NCBI RefSeq assembly: GCF_900187125.1
Contig: NZ_LT906468.1
Span: forward strand, 1,798,001 to 1,862,000
DNA: 64,000 nt
From: Sphingobacterium mizutaii
Lineage (GTDB): Bacteria; Bacteroidota; Bacteroidia; Sphingobacteriales; Sphingobacteriaceae
Reading direction: 5' to 3'
A program made the translations under genes and the position numbers. Shown piece by piece: positions 52,933 through 60,993 of the stretch. Under the pieces are notes generated by a model. It ran no database searches. It had not been told where the DNA came from and saw only the letters and a list, made by a program, of their open reading frames with translations. Within the stretch, counting starts at the first letter, position 1. Each line of letters opens with the position of its first letter.

Positions 52933-53046
52933 ATGAATTTGCTCATGGATTTTTCTCAAGGATTAGTGCTTTGGCAAATGTTTGCCTTAATCGTGTTTTT
53001 ATTAATCGTATTAGCTGTATTTAAATTTCTTTTTTCAAAGAAATAA
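52933..53046 (+). CDS. Putative 37-residue single-pass membrane protein
   Basis: The most likely start is the ATG at 52933, giving MNLLMDFSQGLVLWQMFALI and a further hydrophobic stretch ending in 'KFLFSKK'. One membrane helix (about 10-33) with a basic C-terminal end predicts a simple inner-membrane peptide. The frame is open further upstream (ATG at 52831), but that part has no protein-like character. Small proteins of this layout are often missed by annotation. The function is unknown. Confidence 0.45.
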   Translation: MNLLMDFSQGLVLWQMFALIVFLLIVLAVFKFLFSKK

Positions 53047-53235
53047 TTCAATTAGTACAGCTAATAACATTGATTTCTCAGTTAGCATTGGGGATAAAAT
53101 AAACTTTTGCCTTGTATGGAATTGGCTGAGAGTGGGGTAGAAGGGAATTAAGTCCCTGTCCATAAATATATTGTCTAGGTTAAATATTATTGAAATTGAT
53201 TATATTCGGATAGTGATGTTAAATTATTTCTCACT

Positions 53236-55206
53236 ATGGAAAACAATCAAAGTAAGCTGCCGTATTTTAAAATAGCCGGACAGGCGTATTCAATTCTAGA
53301 AAAGAAAACAAAGTGGGTCGTAGGAGAATTAAGCAAGACACTATATACTGAAATCCAAATTCAGAGTCAGGATATAGCCTCAGATAAGAAGAAAGTTTTG
53401 CTTGATGATTATTCCAATGATGGGATAATATCTTTTAATTTTGAGGCCTCTGGAATCTATAAAAATGGTATTCCAACTGGTATATGTAATTATGAAGAGG
53501 ATAAAAATCCTGAGGATTACACCTATTTCCGTAAGGAAGGACTTGATTATTCGCTTTATTTTTATGGAACCATCGAATATAAAGAAGGTTGGGTTCTAAT
53601 TGAGGGAGATTTAAAAAACCGATATGGAGACCCTTCTCCTAGCTTTCCTCTAGAAGCGGCATTGGAGTTTGATCCAGCAAACTTAAACTGGGCTAACTAT
53701 AAATTTAAGAGTTTAGAGGAGACCGAAGGTGCAGATCCTTATACCATACGGCTTTTGGAAATCACCAATCCGACTTTCAGCACATTGCCTGAAGCAATTT
53801 ATACGTTCGAAAATTTGGAATACCTAATCATTCAAAGAGTTGGGAATTATTGGGATAAAGATAAATTGCCATTTGCCGATTTTGGTGATCGAATCGCCGA
53901 ATTAAAAAACCTAAAGCAGATAACCGTTAATCAGGCAGTTATTAACACGCTTCCAAAATCTTTTGCAAATTTAATGCAATTGGACCGTCTGAGTATTGTT
54001 GATTGTGAGTTAAGCCATCTTCCTGATGAAATCTGGAAGATGCCCAGACTGGAATATGTCTTGTTAGGGAAGAATAAGATCGAACACATTCCTGACGACA
54101 TTCAAATGCCTTGGTTAGAATATTTGGACATAGAAAATAACCTTCTCAAAACACTTCCTGAATCGCTATTACAACAGCCTAACCTGAGGACCATTAAGGC
54201 AAGTTTTAATCCTTTGGAAGAACTACCATTTGCATATAATTCTTTTAAAGGCCTGGACCTGACCATGGAGGAGAAAAAACGACTTCTTGATACGAGCTAT
54301 CCCGGAGCCAATGGAGAAGGTACGGTCGAATGGGATGATGAGATGTATAAAGCGGAAAATAATAAAATATTGATTTCTGGAGTGGAGAAAATTATTAAGG
54401 ACAATGATTTATCTGACTATAAGGAAGCGTTGTTATCCTTGATAAAACGAACTGTAGGCTTTAAATTGACCTCCGAAGAAGATTATGCTGAAGTGGGAAA
54501 TCATAGGTTTGGTGGAAAACCAGATTTACCAGAAAGCCTTACCTATCCAACTTTCTTTTCTGATTATAGGGACCAAGAATTAAACTATGAATTTATAGCG
54601 CAAATCAATTGTGAAAAGATTGCTGCACTCCAGGATTATTTACCTCGTACCGGGACATTGTTTTTCTTTTTTAAGAGTTTTCAGTTTTTTGGTTCTGAGG
54701 ACCAAGATATCGGAAAGGTAATCTATGTTGAAGATAATAAGGAGCTGGCTTCTGGAAAGAGGTTTGATTTTCAGGAGGAGGACTTCTTTGAACTGATGGA
54801 TGGAGAATACCAAGCCAATAAGGCAGACGCATTCCTGACGGTTTCTGCTCCTTCTTTTTATGCGAGTTATGTCAATAACTACCTTTTTGAAGGGAAAGCA
54901 GAATCTCTAAAGGATCAATATGATTTTACCTATGACCTGTATGAGCCATTTGAAAAGCCAGTGCTAGACCTGCATGGGTTTGACCATGCCATGAATGCAT
55001 ATGCATTTACACAACATGAATCTCCCGAATTGCAAGCTGCATTGACTTGGAAAGGTGATCCCCAAGATTGGGTGATCTTGCTATTAGTAAGTTCCAAAGG
55101 GAATTTTCAATGGGGAGATGCGGGTGACCTGTTTTTTGTGATCCATAAAAGTGATCTGGCGAAAAGGGATTTTAGCAAGGTATTCGTGACGATGGAGAGT
55201 AGTTAG
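53236..55206 (+). CDS. Leucine-rich repeat protein with C-terminal DUF1963 (YwqG-like) domain
   Basis: The 656-residue cytosolic protein has three parts: an N-terminal beta region of unknown type (about 1-155), leucine-rich repeats (about 170-345, e.g. 'STLPEAIYTFENLEYLIIQ', 'NTLPKSFANLMQLDRLSIVDCELSHLPDEIWKMPRLEYVLLGKNKIEHIPDDI') and a C-terminal DUF1963/YwqG domain (about 400-655, 'HRFGGKPDLPESLTYPTFFSDY' to 'GDLFFVIHKSDLAKRDFSKVFVTMESS'). DUF1963 proteins are widespread and uncharacterised; LRRs imply protein binding. It stands alone and converges on a barrel-protein gene 26 bp away. Confidence 0.8.
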   Translation: MENNQSKLPYFKIAGQAYSILEKKTKWVVGELSKTLYTEIQIQSQDIASDKKKVLLDDYSNDGIISFNFEASGIYKNGIPTGICNYEEDKNPEDYTYFRKEGLDYSLYFYGTIEYKEGWVLIEGDLKNRYGDPSPSFPLEAALEFDPANLNWANYKFKSLEETEGADPYTIRLLEITNPTFSTLPEAIYTFENLEYLIIQRVGNYWDKDKLPFADFGDRIAELKNLKQITVNQAVINTLPKSFANLMQLDRLSIVDCELSHLPDEIWKMPRLEYVLLGKNKIEHIPDDIQMPWLEYLDIENNLLKTLPESLLQQPNLRTIKASFNPLEELPFAYNSFKGLDLTMEEKKRLLDTSYPGANGEGTVEWDDEMYKAENNKILISGVEKIIKDNDLSDYKEALLSLIKRTVGFKLTSEEDYAEVGNHRFGGKPDLPESLTYPTFFSDYRDQELNYEFIAQINCEKIAALQDYLPRTGTLFFFFKSFQFFGSEDQDIGKVIYVEDNKELASGKRFDFQEEDFFELMDGEYQANKADAFLTVSAPSFYASYVNNYLFEGKAESLKDQYDFTYDLYEPFEKPVLDLHGFDHAMNAYAFTQHESPELQAALTWKGDPQDWVILLLVSSKGNFQWGDAGDLFFVIHKSDLAKRDFSKVFVTMESS

Positions 55207-55232
55207 GGAAGTAGGGATGGCTTTGAGCGGAA

Positions 55233-55721
55233 TTACCATGCATAGCCTAATCCTACACCTCCAATTAATGAGAGCCCAGAATCCTGTACATAACAAGGGT
55301 TTATTGTTGCTTGGAAAGCGAATCCTTTTTTCAATGGTCTAAATCTATACCCGATATCCAAGGAAGGAACTAAAATAACGCCCGATTTTTCGTATGCATT
55401 TTCATCGATGAGGGTCGTTGTAAGGTTTGCACCAAATAAAAAGGCTGATTTGTTTTTGCCTTTGACATAGTTTAACCCTAGTGGAATATTGAATTTAGAG
55501 TCCCAAAGTCCTAATAATGAACCGGTACCTATTCCAGCTTTAAATCCCATTCCTTCTCGTGAATCTTTCTGGAAGCGTCTATCAAAATTTATACTAGCCA
55601 GTAAGCCGGAACCAGCTGCTTCTGCATAAATAAATTTCTGTCCTTGGGAATAGGATGGTTTTGCTGAACAGGTAATCATGACCGTGATGATCAGGAGTAA
55701 TAAGCTGTTAGGATTTTTCAT
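55233..55721 (-). CDS. Small outer-membrane beta-barrel-like protein
   Basis: The 162-residue protein has a signal peptide (about 1-26, 'SAKPSYSQGQKF') and a mature part made of alternating strands with many Gly and aromatics ('FIYAEAAGSGLLASINFDRRF', 'MGFKAGIGTGSLLG', 'NIPLGLNYVKGKNKSAFLFGANLTTTLI', 'LVPSLDIGYRFRPLKKGFAFQATINPCYV', ending 'GGVGLGYAW'). This suggests an eight-stranded barrel with a C-terminal aromatic. No family-specific function is recognised, and no partner gene is adjacent. Confidence 0.7.
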   Translation of the reverse strand: MKNPNSLLLLIITVMITCSAKPSYSQGQKFIYAEAAGSGLLASINFDRRFQKDSREGMGFKAGIGTGSLLGLWDSKFNIPLGLNYVKGKNKSAFLFGANLTTTLIDENAYEKSGVILVPSLDIGYRFRPLKKGFAFQATINPCYVQDSGLSLIGGVGLGYAW

Positions 55722-55900
55722 AGTTCTGATTGATTAATTAGGTATTGTGTGCTCAAGATTTTTTAAATCATAAGTGGGAGCTTATATATCGGTAAATGTT
55801 TGAAATATAGCCTATGTTTTTGGCTATTATTATTGATTGATATTTAGTGTGTGGTCTAAAGGTAATTAATAGTTTTGAAAGATTTTGAGCTGGAATAAGC

Positions 55901-56917
55901 CTATCCGCTAACATATTTTCCAAAAGGTATCTTCCTGAGAACAACGGTAATGATAATCGAAACTATAATAGCACAAACGCTTGCTAATGGAATAACCCAG
56001 ACTGTTCCTAATTGTTTTGAGATAAGGGGGTGGAAGTAGTTTAATGGAATGATATGGGCTAGATAAATCCCGAAACTATACTTATCAGTTATCAAAACCC
56101 AATTCGGGACCTTTAGATTTTGCATGCTTTCCTTCACCCACAGGAATAATCCGGCTGCTGCTAAAGCTGTTGTGATGAAGAGATAATTATAGAAAAAGGT
56201 ATTCAGTTTGTTGGCATTTTGGTTGAGCAAATTGGTTCCAATGCCGGCGATAGCGACCATCAATAGGTAGATTAAAGCCCAAGTTACCTGCCGATTATTG
56301 AATTTGAAAGTTTTGATGCTCAGGTAATATCCTAATACCAGATAACCAATATATCCGGAAAAGAAGGTCAGGTCGAACTTAGGCATGTAGGAGTAAAGGG
56401 GTTTGCTCATGAAGCAAGAGGATAAGAGCCAGAGTAACAGAAACCATTCAATTTCACGAATGCTGCAATGTATCAGTATTTTTCTTAGAAATGGAATTGC
56501 CAAATAAGCGCCGATGATCATGTACAGGTACCATAGATGTGCATTGGCTCCGTGCAAAATCTTGTCTACGATGATAGACCATATCTTTTCATTGGACAAT
56601 TGATCAAACTTGGTGTATCGATAGAAATAATAAATCAAATAGATGATCGTCCAAAACAGGAATGGATAGATGATTTTAGGAAGTCGTTTTTTGTAAAAGG
56701 TCCAGGTATCTTCATCTTTCGGGATCAATAATGTTCCAGAAATTATGACGAAGATTGGAACTGAACAACGTGTGGCCGCATTGATCCAATTGGCATAATT
56801 CCAATCGAAAGCATGGGTGTCTATGCGATAAAGGAACCCTGTTGAAGCATGTATCAAGACCACAAATACTGTCGCGATAACGCGTAAATAAATGAGGTAT
56901 GGATTTTTTTCGGCCAT
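55901..56917 (-). CDS. Acyltransferase-3 family membrane protein
   Basis: The 338-residue protein has about ten membrane helices and matches the acyltransferase_3/OafA-like family, which O-acetylates or O-acylates surface sugars. Motifs are 'YLRVIATVFVVLIHASTGF' (with the conserved His at about 23), 'NAATRCSVPIFVIISGTLLIP' and 'HLWYLYMIIGAYLAIPFLRKI'. It stands alone, with no glycan biosynthesis genes close by, so the acceptor is not evident; surface polysaccharide or peptidoglycan are the usual ones. Confidence 0.85.
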   Translation of the reverse strand: MAEKNPYLIYLRVIATVFVVLIHASTGFLYRIDTHAFDWNYANWINAATRCSVPIFVIISGTLLIPKDEDTWTFYKKRLPKIIYPFLFWTIIYLIYYFYRYTKFDQLSNEKIWSIIVDKILHGANAHLWYLYMIIGAYLAIPFLRKILIHCSIREIEWFLLLWLLSSCFMSKPLYSYMPKFDLTFFSGYIGYLVLGYYLSIKTFKFNNRQVTWALIYLLMVAIAGIGTNLLNQNANKLNTFFYNYLFITTALAAAGLFLWVKESMQNLKVPNWVLITDKYSFGIYLAHIIPLNYFHPLISKQLGTVWVIPLASVCAIIVSIIITVVLRKIPFGKYVSG

Positions 56918-57004
56918 AGGGTAAAAGTATGGATATTTGGAGAAAAATTTAGTGGAGGATACTAAATAGGGAAATATCTTTCTTTTCCAAAAGATACCAT
57001 CACT

Positions 57005-57931
57005 CTAGTAAGTTATTTTGTAGACCAATGATAATTTGTTGACATCAGGGTATATGCTGCTGAGTCCAATAATATTTTGATTGATGGAAACAAGGGTTGG
57101 ACGATCAAGTTTATCATAAGCTATTTCATAATTGCTTGCTTTTTCCCAATCAGGTTCAAACAACGTTCCTTGATACTTAAAGACATAAATGATATTCTGG
57201 ATGGGTTGCTTAGAAGGTATAATATCTGAAAAATCGATGGGGTTGAATCCCAATTTATCATATAATTTTTTTAAGAAATGGGGCTTATCTCCAGGTTTGA
57301 AGAAAAAATGAGCTTCAATATTAGCGTAAGTGCCAGCAGAAGGATTGCCTGTTAAAATATCACTGCTCCCTGAATATATAGCGTGAGAGAGGTTTTCACT
57401 TTCATAAAAGTATCTCATTGTTTTTTCGGCGGATAGGGTGGTCTTAATGGAGCCCCCTGAATAGCCCATATTGATGGTTCTCCAGATTAACTTGCTAGGG
57501 TTGTGTTGGTTGTTCTGATATTCAAACTTTGCAATAATAGGCTTGTTTTCAGCAATGTTTATCCCACTGATATTTTCATCTGAATGGTAATAATTTAAAC
57601 GAATTTCTGCTAACCTTCCCTCAGTATCCCATCTATATCCATATTCACTGATTAATTTATTATCGGCGTCGAACAAAGATCTCTTTTCAACCTTTCCTTG
57701 GGTGTTATAAGAGAATTTATCTAAACCAAACTCAATTAACCTGTTCTGTTCGTCATACTTCAAATCTATAGTGTTACTGAAGCCACTGGAAGCCTGAAGT
57801 TTTACTATTTCTAGCTTTGAGATCTTGTCAGATGTAGTTTCTTGATTGATGGGGTCTTTTTTGCAGGAACTTAAGATTAATAAAATAGAGGTTAAGCAAA
57901 TAATAGTATGTGTGAATTTTAGCCTGTTCAT
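57005..57931 (-). CDS. Lipoprotein with RHS/YD-like repeats
   Basis: The 308-residue lipoprotein (lipobox 'ILLILSSCKKDP', Cys at about 23) has a mature part with strands of the YD-repeat type: 'IDLKYDEQNRLIEFGLDKFSYNTQGKVEKRSLFDADNKLISEYGYRWDTEGRLAEIRLNYY' and later 'YEIAYDKLDRPTLVSINQNI'. Such short YD-type lipoproteins are common in Bacteroidota and have no assigned role. It is monocistronic. Confidence 0.7.
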   Translation of the reverse strand: MNRLKFTHTIICLTSILLILSSCKKDPINQETTSDKISKLEIVKLQASSGFSNTIDLKYDEQNRLIEFGLDKFSYNTQGKVEKRSLFDADNKLISEYGYRWDTEGRLAEIRLNYYHSDENISGINIAENKPIIAKFEYQNNQHNPSKLIWRTINMGYSGGSIKTTLSAEKTMRYFYESENLSHAIYSGSSDILTGNPSAGTYANIEAHFFFKPGDKPHFLKKLYDKLGFNPIDFSDIIPSKQPIQNIIYVFKYQGTLFEPDWEKASNYEIAYDKLDRPTLVSINQNIIGLSSIYPDVNKLSLVYKITY

Positions 57932-58205
57932 AACGGTAGCAGTCTTGGATTTAAAGACAAACTAATTTATTAATAAATAAGGAATATCTTGAGAAATTAT
58001 TTCATTAGCATTTACTAATTTACCTCTGAGCTTTTTTTATTAGGTTAATTTTTCATTTGGTTTTATTGCTTACTACCTGGTGCTTTCTAAAGGCCAAAAC
58101 CTTTTTTAATTAAGTCTTGAAAAAATCGTATTTTAATATTGTCCTTGAGCACTTAAACTGTTGCCATTTAAATTCCATTTACTACATTTTACTAGCTGTT
58201 AAACT

Positions 58206-58622
58206 ATGATTTATTTTTTCAATTTGCTGTTAACCATTATCTTCTTAACCATTTCGCTATTTCACCTGTATTGGGCATTTGGAGGAACGGTAGGTAAAAC
58301 GGAAAGCGTACCGGTAACTGAAAAAGGCGCCTTGCTATTTCAGCCTGGTTTTATGTCCTGCATAGTCGTTGGAATTGGTTTTTTGCTGATGATTTTTCTT
58401 CTGTATTTACCAAGTTTGGATTTAGTTCCTGAAAGATTTTCGAGATGGATTCTGTGGCTAATAATGGGAGTATTCTTATTACGTGTAATAGGTGATTTTC
58501 ATTACGTCGGCCTATTTAAGAAAGTGAAAAACACCACATTCTCAAGAAATGATAATAGATATTTTGTGCCATTGTGCTTCTTGATCGCGTTATTGATACT
58601 GGTGATAAATCTTGCTGCTTAA
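58206..58622 (+). CDS. DUF3995-family membrane protein
   Basis: The 138-residue protein has four predicted helices and the DUF3995 pattern: 'SLFHLYWAFGGTVGKTESVPVTEKG' near the start, 'PGFMSCIVVGIGFLLMIFLLYLP' and the closing 'RVIGDFHYVGLFKKVKNTTFSRNDNRYFVPLCFLIALLILVINL'. The family is uncharacterised. It is a single gene, with the next plus-strand gene starting 144 bp downstream. Confidence 0.8.
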   Translation: MIYFFNLLLTIIFLTISLFHLYWAFGGTVGKTESVPVTEKGALLFQPGFMSCIVVGIGFLLMIFLLYLPSLDLVPERFSRWILWLIMGVFLLRVIGDFHYVGLFKKVKNTTFSRNDNRYFVPLCFLIALLILVINLAA

Positions 58623-58766
58623 AGAAATAGGAGCTGCTCCAAGTGATAAATTTGTTTATCATTATGAATTCTATTTAGCCGTGGTATCAAATAGAATATT
58701 TAATAAATAACCTAATTATTGAAATTATTATTCCTCTCGTCGTATAATGAATAAAAAAAAACGACT

Positions 58767-59117
58767 ATGGTTATTTCATACTACATTTATTATAAGATTA
58801 AATTCCTGGAATTTTTACCTAACATTATTCTTGACAGAATTGTAATTCCTTTGCAGGTAAGATATTATAGAAGAGAAAAATATCGACTGCTTATTTGGCT
58901 TTTTGGAAATTTCATTCAATTGGTCTATACAGTTCTTACTGAATTACTTGTTATAACCTATGGAAAGCCGAAGAGTTATTTCCCTAAAATAAAACACAAT
59001 TCCATTACATCCCTTCAGGGCTTTTATAAACTGCCATTTAAAATCAAATACCGGCATTTAAAACTGGAATTGAACATTCTATTCTATGGTCTATTAATCT
59101 ACTTCTGGGGAAATTAA
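58767..59117 (+). CDS. Basic membrane-associated hypothetical protein
   Basis: The 116-residue protein is rich in aromatic, Lys and Arg residues ('VRYYRREKYRLLIWLFGNFIQLVYTVLTELLVITYG'), with one or two hydrophobic helices. I do not recognise a family. It begins a possible three-gene unit: a 47-codon hydrophobic ORF follows after 12 bp and an esterase gene overlaps that. A GTCGT/ACGAC inverted repeat lies just before its start. It could be an artefact, but its spacing and codon use are compatible with a gene. Confidence 0.5.
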   Translation: MVISYYIYYKIKFLEFLPNIILDRIVIPLQVRYYRREKYRLLIWLFGNFIQLVYTVLTELLVITYGKPKSYFPKIKHNSITSLQGFYKLPFKIKYRHLKLELNILFYGLLIYFWGN

Positions 59118-59129
59118 AAGTTGATTAAC

Positions 59130-59273
59130 ATGAATAATTCAATATTTCGAATGGTCAATTACTTGATAAAAAAATCAATACAATTGATCTATGCCTTGCC
59201 TTGGTTAATATTTGTTTTGCCCCTTTGTGTAATTAATGATCTATTCACTAACAAGAAAAATACTCATGATTGA
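59130..59273 (+). CDS. Putative 47-residue hydrophobic small protein
   Basis: This short frame (MNNSIFRMVNYLIKKSIQLI, then 'YALPWLIFVLPLCVINDLFTNKKNTHD') has one predicted membrane helix (about 19-36) with a basic N-terminal side. It starts 12 bp after the basic membrane protein gene, and its stop overlaps the start of the esterase gene by 8 bp (ATG at 59266, TGA at 59271-59273), an arrangement typical of coupled translation. It may be a real small protein or a leader peptide. Confidence 0.45.
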   Translation: MNNSIFRMVNYLIKKSIQLIYALPWLIFVLPLCVINDLFTNKKNTHD

Positions 59274-59787
59274 TTTATTATATTTTCATGGTTTGGGATC
59301 CAATAAGGATTCTAGGAAATTTAAACTGATTAAAAATGCCTTTGATTGTACTCACAGTTGTTTTTGTGTAGAATGGGGGACTGATACTGATATTAGTGAA
59401 CTATTAACTGGTTTATGGACACATTACAAGGACAAAAATGAACTTGTCCTTATAGGTGATTCCACAGGAGGAAATTATGCCTACCAATTACGAGAAAAGT
59501 TAAAAGCCTCTGGAATGAAAATTAAATTAGTCCTTCTTAATCCCTTGTTGGACTTTTCTAGCAGGATTGCCAATTTTCCTTTTCCGGAGAAACTAGAAAA
59601 AAGTTTGGAAAAAATAAAGGAAATAGATCATTGTTTTCTTCTTCAGAGTAATCGAGATGAAGTTATTGATCATTCCTGCATAAATAGAGGTTTTGAGGTG
59701 GAGCAATTAATCATTGATGATACCCATTGGCTATTGACTTTTGAGAAATGTGTTGATTCCATTAAGGAGTATATTGTAAAAAATTAA
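59266..59787 (+). CDS. YqiA-type small alpha/beta-hydrolase esterase
   Basis: The 173-residue protein starts best at 59266 (MIDLLYFHGLGSNKDSRKF), matching the compact YqiA/UPF0227 esterase pattern 'LLYLHGF.SS..S.K'; an ATG at 59236 adds ten residues. The nucleophile is Ser66 in 'VLIGDSTGGNYAYQL'; 'LQSNRDEVIDHS' and 'IDDTHWLLTF' carry the likely Asp and His. YqiA hydrolyses short acyl esters and acyl-CoA in vitro. Overlap with the upstream 47-codon frame suggests joint expression. Confidence 0.8.
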   Translation: MIDLLYFHGLGSNKDSRKFKLIKNAFDCTHSCFCVEWGTDTDISELLTGLWTHYKDKNELVLIGDSTGGNYAYQLREKLKASGMKIKLVLLNPLLDFSSRIANFPFPEKLEKSLEKIKEIDHCFLLQSNRDEVIDHSCINRGFEVEQLIIDDTHWLLTFEKCVDSIKEYIVKN

Positions 59788-59864
59788 ATCTTTATAAATA
59801 TAGCTGAGGTTTTAGCAGGAATACAATCAATTATTTATAGGTTAACTCTTTTTGGAGGACCTGA

Positions 59865-60002
59865 AAATTACTATTTACAAGGTTACATGAAGAGGAAGGG
59901 CAAAAGCCTGAGTTCAAAGAAATATATAATTTGGAAGAATTAGATTCTGTATGTGGGCTTAATGCACGCGATTTAATGTTAAAAGTTCAGGCAGAACAAT
60001 AA
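59865..60002 (+). pseudogene. Possible decayed gene fragment
   Basis: An open frame of 45 codons without a suitable ATG at its start reads 'TRLHEEEGQKPEFKEIYN' and 'LEELDSVCGLNARDLMLKVQAEQ' and then stops. Its amino-acid mix is protein-like (charged, helical) compared with the AT-rich flanks, which suggests the 3' end of a lost gene. The source is not recognised. Confidence 0.25.
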
Positions 60003-60038
60003 TTTTGGGAAATAAAGCATCCTTCTAATCCCTGCGGT

Positions 60039-60083
60039 CCACAAAAAAAAGCCCATCTTTCGATGAGCTTTAATTTTTTGTGG
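60039..60083 (-). terminator. Intrinsic terminator of the SusC-SusD-EEP operon
   Basis: On the minus strand AAAGCTCATC, a GAAA loop and GATGGGCTTT form a stem followed by a T run; the outer CCACAAAAAA and TTTTTTGTGG also pair. It lies 21 bp after the endonuclease/phosphatase stop. Confidence 0.75.
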
Positions 60084-60103
60084 AGAAGGAGGGATTCATT
60101 TGC

Positions 60104-60982
60104 TTATTGAAGTTCTAGCTCAACATATACTGGGTAATGGTCTGAAATGATATGTGTTTTTTCATTTTTAAGAACAATACTCTTCGTAAGCATTTTCTTC
60201 GCAGGTTCATTCGCCCAAAGAAAATCGATTCGCTTTCCTATTCCCGCGTTAGACTGCTTGATCTTCGCTTCACCACTTTTGTAGGTCGGAACTGAGCTTT
60301 CAAAATTCTTATTCAATACCTTGTAAGAATCATAAAATCCGGCATCTTCCAATTTTTTTAAGACGGTATAATCAATCGCTCCATTGTTCAGGTTCCGAAC
60401 TTGTTCGCGCTTGATTTCCTGTTCTTTCATTGATGCTAGCACGGCTTCGTCATAGTTCTTGCTATCAGATTCAGATAAGGAGTTGAAGTCGCCCATGATC
60501 AGGATAGGTTCTTTTGGATTGAGCTCTTTGGTCTGTGCAATGATGTTCTCCACCTCTTCCTGTCGCTTTTTATAGCTAAATGGTGAGAAATGGATAACGA
60601 AGATGTGTATACCTTCTATCTTTGCATATATATAGCTGTGCCACATATTCTCGGTTACTTTTTTGAAGTTTACCATTGGCTTTTTCGAAGTTAGTGCCGT
60701 CGGAAACCCATCTTCTTTTGATTGTAGCGCATAGGGGTGGTTATAACGTTTGGCTAAGTCTTCCAATGTTTTCTGCTTCCAACCATTCATTTCTTGGGTA
60801 GCAACTATATCCGGGTCTAGCTCTTTTACGAGTTCGACGTAGCGATCAATATTGGCCGTAGAATCTTTTTGTAATCCGTATAGCACGTTATAAGATAAGA
60901 TTTTAATCTTTTTTTGTGCTACTGCTTGTGTGGATACACAAGCAATAGCAATAATCGAAAAGTATTTAATAATGTTTTTCAT
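60104..60982 (-). CDS. Exported endonuclease/exonuclease/phosphatase-family enzyme
   Basis: The 292-residue protein starts best at 60982 (MKNIIKYFSIIAIACVSTQA, a signal peptide ending at 'VAQ'); an ATG at 61015 overlaps the SusD 3' end. EEP-fold motifs are all present: 'ILSYNVLYGLQ' (Asn), 'IVATQEMNGW' (metal Glu), 'IMGDFNSLSESD' (Asp and Asn) and 'ISDHYPVYVEL' (Asp-His). The family cuts phosphodiesters in DNA, phospholipids or inositol phosphates. As the third gene after SusC-SusD it probably works in the periplasm on imported phosphate-bearing material such as nucleic acid or lipid headgroups. Confidence 0.88.
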   Translation of the reverse strand: MKNIIKYFSIIAIACVSTQAVAQKKIKILSYNVLYGLQKDSTANIDRYVELVKELDPDIVATQEMNGWKQKTLEDLAKRYNHPYALQSKEDGFPTALTSKKPMVNFKKVTENMWHSYIYAKIEGIHIFVIHFSPFSYKKRQEEVENIIAQTKELNPKEPILIMGDFNSLSESDSKNYDEAVLASMKEQEIKREQVRNLNNGAIDYTVLKKLEDAGFYDSYKVLNKNFESSVPTYKSGEAKIKQSNAGIGKRIDFLWANEPAKKMLTKSIVLKNEKTHIISDHYPVYVELELQ

Positions 60983-60993
60983 TTTTCTGAAGT

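Larger units (their letters stand above)
59788..60103. other. 316-bp intergenic region with a possible gene remnant and a terminator
   Basis: The stretch between convergent genes holds a 45-codon open frame without a usual start (59865-60002) and a terminator (60039-60083). Nothing else was recognised. Confidence 0.5.

Noticed and set aside
58738..58761. GTCGT/ACGAC inverted repeat before the basic membrane protein gene
   Set aside because: Only five pairs with a long A-rich loop; too weak to call a regulatory element.
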